DNA from: JBOGJG01 sp050747825
GTDB taxonomy: Bacteria > Acidobacteriota > UBA6911 > RPQK01 > JBOGJG01
Length of the DNA: 14,525 bases
Reading direction: 5' to 3'
NCBI GenBank assembly: GCA_050747825.1
Contig: JBOGJG010000272.1
Span: forward strand, 1-14,525
Part shown: positions 7,963-14,525 of the stretch, in pieces
Numbering within the stretch: the first letter of the stretch is position 1
How the letters are laid out: each line of letters begins with the position of its first letter
Program-made: the position numbers and the translations under genes
Notes under the pieces: model-generated
What the model saw: only the letters and a program-made list of their open reading frames with translations
Told to the model about the DNA's origin: nothing
The model's database searches: none

Positions 7963-8260
7963 ACCACTTTCCTTTCCCGGCTGGGTGCCCAGGTCAAGTA
8001 GCCTGTGATTACAAAGCCGTCAAGAGCTGTGATTTCTCGATACACGACAGCACAAAATTTCTCGGTCAAGGGAGTTCTCGAAAAATGCTTAATTGCAATC
8101 AAAGTCTCCACGTCTCCTCTCTGAATGTAATCGGGCATCACTACTGTATTGGCACCTTTTCCTCCTGGTTGCTCATTTCCGGGTGTCTTCCCGTGATGTG
8201 AGCCCAACGCTCTGGAGTCAGCCGGATCGGCACACCGGCAACGGATAGTACGATTTTCAT
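7950..8260 (-). pseudogene. PBECR/RelE-like nuclease-fold protein, frameshifted
   Basis: The ATG at 8258-8260 opens MKIVLSVAGVPIRLTPERWAH, ITGRHPEMSNQEEKV, which stops at TAG 8141-8143. The homologous C-terminal part continues in another frame as MPDYIQRGDVETLIAIKHFS, then KFCAVVYREI and DGFVITGYLT, ending at TAA 7950-7952. One missing base between about 8130 and 8160 would join them into a protein of about 103 aa. The layout (RLT..RW.HI..RHPEM, PD.I.RG, VVYRE...DGFVITAYLT) is that of small nuclease-fold proteins related to the PBECR/BECR (barnase-EndoU-colicin-RelE) group that I associate with DUF2283 partners. I assign the family from memory of such sequences and cannot confirm catalytic residues. 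The frameshift may be real inactivation or a sequencing error. Confidence 0.6.
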
Positions 8261-8266
8261 TCGCTT

Positions 8267-8590
8267 TCAGGTCCCCCGGCGACATCTCTGACCATCGTTT
8301 ACCTCGGCACGGCCAACAACATGGCATCCAAAGACGCTTTTTCTCGCTTTCCTGTGGATCGAGAGCTGAAAGAGCGTTAGCCAGGCGCAAGAAATCCGGC
8401 ACGCGTTCCTGTTCTCCCTCTCATATCTCTTTTCAAGTGCCGTGAGTTTTTGTTCAAGATCTTTGTGAGTAGAGGTGAGCTCTCGCATCCGGACAAATGC
8501 GCGAACAACTTGGATACTCACGGGTTCTCCCTTCAAACTTCGTAAAGAATTCAGAGGTGCGCCTTCAGGAACCGGGCATGAGATCTCCAC
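8267..8590 (-). pseudogene. ORF6N-type protein, C-terminal fragment
   Basis: The 107-codon frame starts at a GTG (8590). Its residues about 24-58 (SIQVVRAFVRMRELTSTHKD, LEQKLTALEKRYERE) match the helical segment that follows the DNA-binding domain in ORF6N/KilA-N-type proteins, where the usual order is LNS.RA..VS..VVRAFVRLRE...THK.L..KL..LE. The ORF6N domain itself is missing, and the preceding LNSLRSLKGEP looks degraded. After residue 60 the sequence (CAWLTLFQLS...) no longer resembles the family. The family is common in phage, plasmid and genomic-island DNA, which fits the accessory character of this stretch. It is almost certainly a relic. Confidence 0.5.
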
Positions 8591-8609
8591 GTAAACAATG
8601 ATCCAGCAT

Positions 8610-9083
8610 TCACGCTGAACCCTTTGCCTTCAGATAATCGCGGAATGCTCGGAGCCTGGGAAGAACCTCGCGATCTTTTGCTCGATGAGCCGCTTCTTTG
8701 CTGGCAATAATGTCATCGATGTGACAAACGGGGAAGCCCTCCACTTCTATGTGCCGAGCCCATGCGTCCTCGAAGCGTTCGATCCCATCGGGAGCGAAGA
8801 CAAGGTCTACATCGAATGGTCCGTTCTTCAATTGTACAAAGTCCTTTCCCCGCTCGATGTCGGCCGCCTGGGTGTCAGTGATTTGAAATCCCAAGGCGCG
8901 AAGTGCGGCAACAACAGCCCGTCCGTTCTCGACGCTTTTGTCGAGGAACAGGTCGGCATCCTGGGTCGTGTCCGGGAAGCCTAAGAGGATGGCCCCACTC
9001 TTGCCAATGAACAAGTACCGGACCGCGTGCTGGAGGAAGGCTTCCCGTAGTTCCTCGGCCTGCCGGTAATCAAAAGCCGGCAT
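8610..9083 (-). CDS. Minimal nucleotidyltransferase (MNT/DUF6036-like)
   Basis: A start at the ATG 9081-9083 gives 157 aa; a longer in-frame start at 9233 would only add out-of-family sequence that is antisense to no feature but overlaps the upstream gene. The nucleotidyltransferase core is visible: GKSGAILLGFPDTTQDADLFL (residues 27-47), with the metal-binding DxD at Asp42 and Asp44, a likely third acidic residue at Asp91 or Asp93 (FDVDLVF), and a C-terminal IIASKEAAHRAKDREVLPRL helix typical of AbiEii/DUF6036-like proteins. The Gly-Ser of the usual GS motif appears as GKSG. Such enzymes transfer nucleotides to RNA or protein and often act as toxins or antitoxins. The gene overlaps the upstream 85-aa gene by 14 bases, so the two are probably translated together. 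Confidence 0.75.
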   Translation of the reverse strand: MPAFDYRQAEELREAFLQHAVRYLFIGKSGAILLGFPDTTQDADLFLDKSVENGRAVVAALRALGFQITDTQAADIERGKDFVQLKNGPFDVDLVFAPDGIERFEDAWARHIEVEGFPVCHIDDIIASKEAAHRAKDREVLPRLRAFRDYLKAKGSA

Positions 9084-9327
9084 CTGCGGGATCCGGTGAA
9101 TCGAGCGGCCGGCGGCTATAGCCCAGCCAAACGGGAAGCGTTTCTTCGCACCACCTTCGATATTTTCCCATGGTGTCGAAGGCACGATACGAGGCGTCGT
9201 CGAGAACAGGTTTGTAGGTCTTAATGAATCCATAGCGCATTCTCACCGAAAGCGGGCGCCGGGAGGCTGCCTCAAACTCATCCAACCACTTGCGGGGGAT
9301 CCGCGCCAGAGTCGTCTCCTTCGTCAT
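9070..9327 (-). CDS. Conserved hypothetical partner of the nucleotidyltransferase
   Basis: 85 aa from the ATG at 9325-9327, preceded by a good Shine-Dalgarno AGGGAGA (9333-9339, minus strand). The body (IPRKWLDEFEAASRR, VRMRYGFIKTYKPVLDD, YRAFDTMGKYRRWCEETLPVW) is basic and aromatic-rich with no signal peptide or membrane segment. I do not know its function, though I believe similar small proteins precede DUF6036-type nucleotidyltransferases elsewhere. Its stop lies inside the nucleotidyltransferase gene (14-base overlap), which suggests a two-gene module in which this protein could be the regulator, target or neutraliser. That role is inference. Confidence 0.65.
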   Translation of the reverse strand: MTKETTLARIPRKWLDEFEAASRRPLSVRMRYGFIKTYKPVLDDASYRAFDTMGKYRRWCEETLPVWLGYSRRPLDSPDPADAGF

Positions 9328-9332
9328 CTGAA

Positions 9333-9339
9333 TCTCCCT
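9333..9339 (-). promoter_or_regulatory. Shine-Dalgarno of the 85-aa gene
   Basis: AGGGAGA on the minus strand, about 5 bases before the ATG at 9325-9327. It supports this start and marks the first gene of the leftward cluster. Confidence 0.6.
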
Positions 9340-9624
9340 GCTTGCCCAGCATCTTCGAGGGGCCGCACGGCTCGTAATTTCTGCCGATTTATGTTTATTC
9401 GCAGAAGTTCGACGAAGTCAAGTTTAACCGAACGCAATGGGGAAGCAAAATCCCGCAGCCAGTGCCGCCTAGCCCAACTTCGTCGGTCTGAGGGGCATTT
9501 AGTCGGTATTTCGCCTGAAGAGGTGAGCTAACTGCTTTATTTTCAATAGCCGTCGATCTGATTCTCGTAAACAAGTTACAGTGACGACCGACGAACTCGA
9601 GCTAGCTGATCATTCTCTTAATAA
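9340..9624. other. Non-coding gap between accessory cluster and IS630 transposase
   Basis: About 285 bases with no supportable gene on either strand. The promoter of the leftward 85-aa/nucleotidyltransferase cluster should lie here, but I can point to no convincing -35/-10 pair. The part next to the transposase (9600-9624) is AT-rich and probably contains the left end of the insertion sequence. Confidence 0.5.
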
Positions 9625-10855
9625 CTAGACAATAATCTCATTCATCTTATACTTCCACCGGAAAATGACGGGGAAGGCGTTCTCTTCCTGGAAGTAGAGG
9701 TGGATTCGATCAATCAGTTCCGCTTTACTGCCCACACGCATTTCGCGCAGCATGCTGCGGGTCATCTTGCTGAATAGGTTTTCCACCAGGTTCAGCCAGG
9801 AGCCGTGCTTGGGAACGAAGACGAACTGGAACCGTTGCGGTCGGCTGGCCAGATAGCCCTGAGTCTCCCTGGAGATGTGCGCCGAGTGGTTATCCAGGAT
9901 CAAACGCAAGGTTGTGGCGGGCGGATAGATGCCGTCCAGTTTATTGAGGAATTCGATGAAGTCTTTGCTCTTGTGAGTGTCGCTGACAATCTCGGTGACG
10001 ACTCCGGTGTGCAGATCCAGCCCGGCCAGCAGCGACACCGTACCCAGGCGCTTGTATTCGTAATCCCGCAGGTGGCTGGCATGTTGTCCCGGTACCGGCG
10101 GTCGATCCGGCGTCGTCGGGGCAATCGCCTGAATGCCAGGCTTCTCATCGTAGGAGACCGTCACCATACCCGGCTCTCGGATCGTGCCTCGCAGCAACCC
10201 TTGGTTGACGATCTCCACTTCCTTATAGACGTGCAAGACCGCCGCCATCTTCTGCTCAAACTCCGGATCCCTACGCTCCACATAGTAGCGTACTTTGTGC
10301 GGCCGAAGTTTCCCTTGCGTCAGGATCTTATGGAGTTTGGAGCGGCTCAACCGTTCCAATTCCGTATACCCGGCCGCTGGGCCATGCTGGCGCACGTGCC
10401 TGGTGAGCAGCCTGTACGTCCACAACTCCTGGGCGTAGCCCAAGTCTTTCGGCTGCTGACACGCGCAGTTTTGCACCCACACGATGGCCTCGTCGGAGAC
10501 CCGGCGCGGTTTGCCCGATCGCGGCAATTCTCCCAGCGCCGCATCGATTCCAAAGCGCAGGCACTTCTGGATGCAAAGGACCACGGTATTCCGGTTGACC
10601 CTGTGGGCCTGCGCGATAGCCTGGTCACTCAGCCCGGCGACCGAGTCCAAGAGCATAGCGGCTCGCACGGTGCGTCGCTTTTGCTCCGTCCGGGATTTCC
10701 GCATCCGTTCCAACCTCTTTTTCCGTTCTATCAATGATGGGGGCGCGGCATTTCAACCGAGTCTGTGTGATGCTGGCACTCCTTCTCGCCCTCACCACGC
10801 CCGTTGAGAAAGTCCAGGGTTAGTTAGAGGCAGCACAGCTGAGAGAAGATCCCGG
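9600..10855 (-). mobile_element. IS630-family insertion sequence, ends not determined
   Basis: The element is inferred from a complete IS630-type transposase gene at 9625-10734. The boundaries given are approximate. I could not find convincing terminal inverted repeats or the expected TA duplication, so the flanks may be eroded. The element separates the leftward accessory cluster from the AT-richer subtilase locus. Confidence 0.45.
9625..10734 (-). CDS. IS630-family DDE transposase
   Basis: A 369-aa frame starting at TTG 10734, with a possible in-frame ATG at 10704. The N-terminal half (about 25-140) is a helix-turn-helix region: LSDQAIAQAHRVNRNTV, then LPRSGKPRRVSDEAI. The catalytic DDE triad is visible as Asp196 in VSYDEKPGIQ, Asp281 in LILDNHSAH and Glu319 in HGSWLNLVENLFSKM, and the protein ends FRWKYKMNEIIV, a usual ending for this family. 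Length and all three acidic residues are normal, so it could be active. It cuts and pastes its element, normally at TA dinucleotides. No frameshift or separate passenger gene is seen, and it is transcribed in the same direction as the neighbouring accessory cluster. Confidence 0.9.
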   Translation of the reverse strand: MIERKKRLERMRKSRTEQKRRTVRAAMLLDSVAGLSDQAIAQAHRVNRNTVVLCIQKCLRFGIDAALGELPRSGKPRRVSDEAIVWVQNCACQQPKDLGYAQELWTYRLLTRHVRQHGPAAGYTELERLSRSKLHKILTQGKLRPHKVRYYVERRDPEFEQKMAAVLHVYKEVEIVNQGLLRGTIREPGMVTVSYDEKPGIQAIAPTTPDRPPVPGQHASHLRDYEYKRLGTVSLLAGLDLHTGVVTEIVSDTHKSKDFIEFLNKLDGIYPPATTLRLILDNHSAHISRETQGYLASRPQRFQFVFVPKHGSWLNLVENLFSKMTRSMLREMRVGSKAELIDRIHLYFQEENAFPVIFRWKYKMNEIIV

Positions 10856-11077
10856 CAGTGGGAGTATAAGTAATGGCTAAAAATACTGAAAAAGTCGGCG
10901 ATCGAAGAGATTGAAAAGTTCCCATCGGGTAGGACCACCGGGAAAGCCATCGGAATAAATTGTAGATTCCAGCGTCACTGGATTTTCAGTTTTAAAAAAT
11001 CCAGCCCCACGGGTTTTCTCTTCCGAAGTGTTGGCTCTCAACTACAATCAGATGCAAGTTTCTGACAGTAAACCTAT
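10735..11077. other. Intergenic region upstream of the subtilase
   Basis: About 340 bases without a supportable gene. It should contain the right end of the insertion sequence and the promoter of the subtilase/partner operon. The only clear structure is the inverted repeat at 10978-11004. A frame open from 10874 to 11065 on the plus strand has no ordinary start codon and no recognisable family. Confidence 0.5.
10978..11004. repeat. Perfect 9-bp inverted repeat upstream of the subtilase
   Basis: CTGGATTTT (10978-10986) and AAAATCCAG (10996-11004) form a perfect 9-bp palindrome with a 9-base spacer, about 90 bases before the subtilase start. There is no T-run directly after it, so it does not look like a simple terminator of rightward transcription. 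It could be an operator or a leader hairpin; chance cannot be excluded. Confidence 0.45.
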
Positions 11078-11085
11078 TTGTCTTC

Positions 11086-11090
11086 AAGGA
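11086..11090 (+). promoter_or_regulatory. Shine-Dalgarno choosing the subtilase start
   Basis: AAGGA lies 5 bases before the ATG at 11096, favouring this start (or the next ATG at 11099) over the upstream in-frame TTG at 11078. Confidence 0.6.
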
Positions 11091-11095
11091 AGAGA

Positions 11096-13111
11096 ATGAT
11101 GAGCAAGAGCAAGACATATTCAATCTTCCAATTACTTTTTCTGCTAACTTTTTTCGGAACAGCCTACAGCCAAGAGTTGGTCTCCGGAGAGGATTTTGTT
11201 CCGAGCGAGGTGCTGGTCAAATTCAAACCAGATACTCCATTAAGTACGATCAATGCAATCAACGAGCAAATAGGAGCGACTATTATTGGGACGTTTCGTG
11301 GAGACCCAGACCTATACCAGATTGAATTACCCCCAAATATAAGCGTTGAAGCCGCTATCGATTTCTATGAACGGCAGCCCAGCGTCGAGCGTGCACAGCC
11401 GAATTTCCTTTATAGACCTGATTTCGTCCCGAATGATACAAGATTCGACGAGCTCTGGGGTCTACACAACACAGGACAAACCGGAGGGACGAATGACGTG
11501 GATATCGATGCGCCTGCGGCATGGGACGAGAGTGTTGGAAGCACTTCTGAGGTAATCGCGATAACTGATACTGGTGTGGATTACAATCATGAGGACCTAT
11601 CCGCTAAACATGTGGACGAACCACTGACGAAGTCGCCGGCAACGGAGTGGATGACGATGGAAACGGCTTCAATGATGATATCCGGGGCTGGGATTTCTTC
11701 GACGAAGATAACGATCCTATGGATGACCCTTGTGGATCAAGTTCAAGTCACGGGACACATGTTGCTGGAATTGCCGCTGCTGTTGGAGATAATGGTTTGG
11801 GAGTCACAGGTGTGATGCAGTCGGCTCAAATCATGCCTCTAAGATGGTTTGGCCTAAACCCACAGGGGGAATGCACGGGTGAAACGGCGGATGTTGTTAG
11901 AGCAATTGACTACGCCAGAGAGAATGGCGCCACAGTTGTGAACGCAAGTTGGAGGGGCCCTTTTGATCAGGATTTAATAGATGCAATTGGGCGGTTGGAT
12001 ACCGCCGGGATACTTTTCGTTGCCAGCGCGGGGAATCTTCAGTCGGATAATGATTCGACTCCCCACTATCCCTGTAGCTTTACAAATTCAAACATAATCT
12101 GCGTGGCAGCCGTCGATCATAATGGTAATTTAGCTAATTTCTCGAATGTTGGTGTAAAAAGCGTCGATCTTGGCGCACCCGGTGTTGACATTTTAAGTAC
12201 ACTGACTGGCGGAACTGAGGACTATGGTCTTTTGAGTGGGACCTCAATGGCCGCTCCCTTTACAACGGGAGTTGCGAGCCTTATGAGAACGGTTCACACA
12301 AGTTACTCTTCAGACCAGATCAAGGAAAACTTGTTACTGGCAACTCAGGCAACACCGACAGGCGCTTTAGATGGGAAAACTCACACTGGTGGTATGCTCA
12401 ATGCCTGGATTGCGATGTTAGCTTTTGGCGACAGCTTTGATGATGCCGCTGACGCTGACGGCTTTTTCTCTGACATTGAAGTGACGGGTACTCGTTGGGC
12501 TGTTGCACAGAACGGCGATGCGCGATGCGATGTTTTTGTAGACACGGTTAGCGGTACTAACGATCGGGTGGCTGAAGTAACTTTTTCGGGCCAGGCCGGA
12601 GTGATCGGTTCAACTTATACTCTCGCGACTTATGAAGCTGGCTACCCACCTGGAAGTAACAGCCCGCCTCATTCAGTTTTTCTCCGTGTCAATACGCCCG
12701 ATGGAAGTGACTTTACCGGGAAAGAGGGAAGAATCGGGGTCGGAGTTCTTGAAAAGACAGGGCAGACGAATGACCTTTTTATGTTCTCCCACGGGCGAGG
12801 ATTACACGGAGATCACCTTTGGGATATCCTCGCTTGCCGGTATCGAGATGAATGCGCCTGATCCGAACACACTCGTCAGACATCCAGACAACGTGAGGGC
12901 TTTCATTTTCTTTGATTCCCCATCCGGGGGTTACACTGAAACTTTTTATCCTGATCTGATCGACTTGTTCGGCATTAACAAAATTTCAATCGTGGTTGAT
13001 TACCATGACACTTCTTACACCATGTATATCGCTGATAACAAAACAGGCGATGTGCGGTTCATCAAGAGCAATGTTGCTTATCCTGGCGGCTGGACTCCGT
13101 CCGCACAATAG
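11096..13111 (+). pseudogene. Secreted S8 subtilase with pro-domain, interrupted by frameshifts
   Basis: Three overlapping frames together encode one subtilase of about 670 aa. Frame 2 (11096 to about 11615) gives a signal peptide (LLFLLTFFGTAYS-Q), an I9-like pro-domain (residues about 35-108: VLVKFKP, FRGDPD, VERAQPNFLYRP) and catalytic Asp158 in ITDTGVDYNHEDL. Frame 1 (about 11620 to 12790) gives VDDDGNGFNDDIRGWDF, catalytic His (codon 11749) in SHGTHVAG, oxyanion-hole Asn in SAGN (12034) and catalytic Ser (12244) in SGTSMAAP. Frame 2 resumes near 12795 with PTGEDYTEITFG and runs to TAG 13109-13111 as a C-terminal beta-rich domain of unknown family. All catalytic residues are intact; the breaks lie near 11605-11630 (probably two small indels) and 12785-12795 (a TCCC run). 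Base composition is more AT-rich than in the sulfatase region. Confidence 0.8.
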
Positions 13112-13117
13112 GAGGAG
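13111..13117 (+). promoter_or_regulatory. Strong Shine-Dalgarno between subtilase and partner
   Basis: GGAGGAG starts at the last base of the subtilase stop codon and lies 2 bases before the ATG at 13120. The tight spacing implies co-transcription and efficient translation of the second gene. Confidence 0.75.
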
Positions 13118-13119
13118 CT

Positions 13120-14115
13120 ATGTTTTACCGCCTTGTTTCCTGGGCCTGGCTAATTATCATTCTTTTGTTTAGCCTGGACCTGGCTCTTGCGGGACTCCAT
13201 GATAGTTTCGTAGCTTATTTTCCTCAAGTGGTGAAGGGAGCACTCGGAGATCAGAGAACTCAAACGTCGATTTTTATTTCCAATCCAAACCAAGAGATAG
13301 TTGAAGTGACAATAAGCTCCGGTCCTGAAGCTCTTCTGCCTTCAACAGTACTGGTGTTAGGGCCGGGAGAGACCCACGAAATTCGAATTGCCGGCGAAGG
13401 TGACTTGCTGCAAGGATGGGTCAGATTGGAAGCGACGGACATCGTTGCGGCCGTTGCGCATATTATGGCCAATTCGAGTTCTGCGCCAGTGGAATCCACT
13501 TTCCAGCTAACTATCCTAGCTCAGCGACCTGTAAGCAAGGCGGTGATCCTGGTGCGTTTAGCACCAAATGGCCAGGCTCGCATTGAAAACACTGCTGTTG
13601 CGCTGGCTGCTGCGCAGATAGGAACGTATTTATTTACATTGCGTGATTCGGAAGGGGCGATCATTGCGTCACGAAAGCTAACCGCCTCTTTATCGAATCT
13701 TCTTGAGAGAGACTTTTCAACGCACTTGGCTACTTTTGTTACTGACTTATTTCCCAACCTGCCCTCTAATTTTAGCCTGGGGTCTCTTACTGTGGAATAC
13801 ACGGGATTGGAAATAGCGAGAGCGTTTGCAATGATGGCGGTGTACACGCGGGGGACTGATTTCTGGGGCGCCGAAGTTACGGGGATCGATGTGATTGCGG
13901 GCTATCTGGTGAAATTCAAACCGATTGAAAATCTTCAGGAAACGGCCGAAGAAATGTCGAAGCAATATGGCTTTACAATTAAGAATTTCTTCAGGGGAGC
14001 GCCGGATACCGCCGAAGTGCTAATGTTTGATCAGGTTGCGCAAGCTGTCGCTCGGGATCCGCGCGTTGAGCGGGTATCACCAATCTCGGTGTTTGAGCCG
14101 AGTGGACCACCGTAG
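13120..14115 (+). CDS. Secreted beta-sandwich protein with C-terminal subtilase pro-domain-like (I9) domain
   Basis: 331 aa. Residues 1-24 are a signal peptide (LIIILLFSLDLALA-G). Residues about 30-245 form two beta-rich segments of the kind found in tandem in Acidobacteriota extracellular proteins: YFPQVVKG, TSIFISNPNQ, VLGPGETHEI, LLQGWVRLEA, then TAVALA, FTLRDSEGAIIA, LTVEYTG. Residues about 262-326 resemble the peptidase-inhibitor I9/S8 pro-domain and match the adjacent subtilase's own pro-domain: YLVKFKP against VLVKFKP, FFRGAPDT against FRGDPDLY, DPRVERVSP against QPSVERAQP. It has no catalytic motifs. It starts 8 bp after the subtilase stop. I infer an extracellular inhibitor, folding helper or substrate-like partner of that protease. 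The frame is intact, unlike the protease. Confidence 0.7.
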   Translation: MFYRLVSWAWLIIILLFSLDLALAGLHDSFVAYFPQVVKGALGDQRTQTSIFISNPNQEIVEVTISSGPEALLPSTVLVLGPGETHEIRIAGEGDLLQGWVRLEATDIVAAVAHIMANSSSAPVESTFQLTILAQRPVSKAVILVRLAPNGQARIENTAVALAAAQIGTYLFTLRDSEGAIIASRKLTASLSNLLERDFSTHLATFVTDLFPNLPSNFSLGSLTVEYTGLEIARAFAMMAVYTRGTDFWGAEVTGIDVIAGYLVKFKPIENLQETAEEMSKQYGFTIKNFFRGAPDTAEVLMFDQVAQAVARDPRVERVSPISVFEPSGPP

Positions 14116-14140
14116 CCTGAGCGCATGTAATTTGCTTAGG
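14116..14140. terminator. Weak hairpin after the subtilase-partner operon
   Basis: CCTGAGC (14116-14122) can pair with GCTTAGG (14134-14140) across an 11-base loop, with one G-U pair, directly after the stop codon. No T-run follows, so factor-independent termination is doubtful. Confidence 0.2.
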
Positions 14141-14172
14141 CGAATTTGCGGGAGCCCGACCCGTACCGACTT

Positions 14173-14525
14173 CTATTGAATCGAGGGAATATCATAGCGC
14201 TTGGTCGCCAGCCATTGCGATAAACGAGTTGAAGCCACCGGCTCAATGATCCCGATAGCTTCCGGATTTGGATTCTTCAAATATAAATAAATGGAATAAA
14301 GACCCTTTTTCTTGGTCAACATCTTCCATCCTGGAGGCTCTCTGTTGAGCAGATTTTCGGAACAAAGGCATTGGCGTTCATCTTCTTCGGCATTGATCCA
14401 GCACAAAACCTCTACATGGTGGGCCTTTCGAAAAATCAAGACGGCGCCATCGGCGCCGCAAAAAGAAAAGATGTCTAGAAACCGAAAAGCGGTAATCTGG
14501 TCTACAGAGGAAAATTCCGTTGCCT
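14173..14525 (-). CDS. Unidentified protein, C-terminal part (runs off the window)
   Basis: The minus-strand frame is open from the window edge to a TAA at 14173-14175, giving 116 visible residues. The start lies outside; an in-frame TTG at 14439 is unlikely to be the start, since the frame upstream is also protein-like (VDQITAFRFLDIFSF). Visible are CWINAEEDERQCLCSENLL, GWKMLTKKKGLYSIYLYLK and a C-terminus EPVASTRLSQWLATKRYDI. There are three cysteines in a short span (CW, CLC), no membrane segment and no motif I recognise. It converges on the subtilase-partner operon with a 57-base gap. Confidence 0.5.
   Translation of the reverse strand, partial: ATEFSSVDQITAFRFLDIFSFCGADGAVLIFRKAHHVEVLCWINAEEDERQCLCSENLLNREPPGWKMLTKKKGLYSIYLYLKNPNPEAIGIIEPVASTRLSQWLATKRYDIPSIQ

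Noticed and set aside
8685..8984. 99-codon plus-strand frame
   Set aside because: Antisense shadow of the nucleotidyltransferase, whose catalytic motifs are on the minus strand.
9805..10737. 310-codon plus-strand open frame
   Set aside because: It is the antisense shadow of the IS630 transposase, has no recognisable domain and no ribosome-binding site.
9608..10851. GATCATTCTCT (9608-9618) versus AGAGAAGATC (10842-10851) as imperfect IS ends
   Set aside because: Too short and gapped, and no TA duplication is seen at both flanks.
9646..10870. CTTATACTTCCAC (9646) against the complement of GTGGGAGTATAAG (10858-10870) as IS630 terminal repeats
   Set aside because: The left copy lies inside the conserved C-terminal FRWKYK codons of the transposase, so the match is more likely chance than a terminus.
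10874..11065. 63-codon open frame upstream of the subtilase
   Set aside because: No ATG, GTG or TTG start in a useful position, no family resemblance, and it contains the palindrome.
1..14525. CRISPR arrays, tRNA or rRNA genes
   Set aside because: No repeat-spacer periodicity and no cloverleaf-like or rRNA-like sequence was noticed; the only tandem repeat is the 28-bp TTCCAAR array.

Overview
The window looks like a bacterial accessory region, most likely from an Acidobacteriota genome, with Planctomycetota/Verrucomicrobiota-type relatives as the alternative. This rests on gene content only: secreted sulfatases, a PVC-type membrane dehydrogenase module, an Oar-like TonB-dependent receptor, a TTCCAAG heptamer array, and a secreted beta-sandwich protein of a kind I associate with Acidobacteriota. 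There is no rRNA or other phylogenetic marker.

Left part (1-7551, + strand): a 5'-truncated PhoD-like phosphatase, a Tat-exported sulfatase and the N-terminal third of a PVC-type dehydrogenase are joined by 4-base stop/start overlaps (ATGA, GTGA), as in a translationally coupled operon. The dehydrogenase breaks off near 3090 inside a mosaic. An internal piece of another sulfatase (about 3089-3320, frameshifted at a T7 run) follows and is fused in frame to an Oar-like TonB receptor (3321-4808). The receptor lacks its signal peptide and plug start and appears to carry a further internal in-frame deletion near 3720. A complete 906-aa sulfatase with seven calcium-type FG-GAP/VCBS repeats follows (4831-7551). 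Together these genes suggest scavenging of sulfated and phosphorylated polymers, but several are broken.

Middle part (7523-9327, - strand): a cluster of small accessory genes. Read 5' to 3' it holds an 85-aa protein overlapping a minimal nucleotidyltransferase, an ORF6N-type fragment, a frameshifted PBECR-like nuclease candidate, a 59-aa DUF2283 protein, and the decayed C-terminus of a PVC-type putative haem-binding protein running antisense into the sulfatase stop. An IS630-family transposase (9625-10734, -) lies next to it.

Right part (11096-14115, + strand), visibly more AT-rich: a secreted S8 subtilase with its own pro-domain, interrupted by frameshifts, is followed 8 bp later by a strong Shine-Dalgarno and a secreted protein. 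That protein has two beta-sandwich-like segments and a C-terminal domain that closely resembles the subtilase pro-domain. I consider this protease/pro-domain-partner pair the most interesting system in the window. The last 350 bases hold the C-terminus of an unidentified protein on the minus strand.

The density of fragments, fusions and frameshifts is high. Read-level checks are needed to separate real genome decay from assembly or homopolymer errors.
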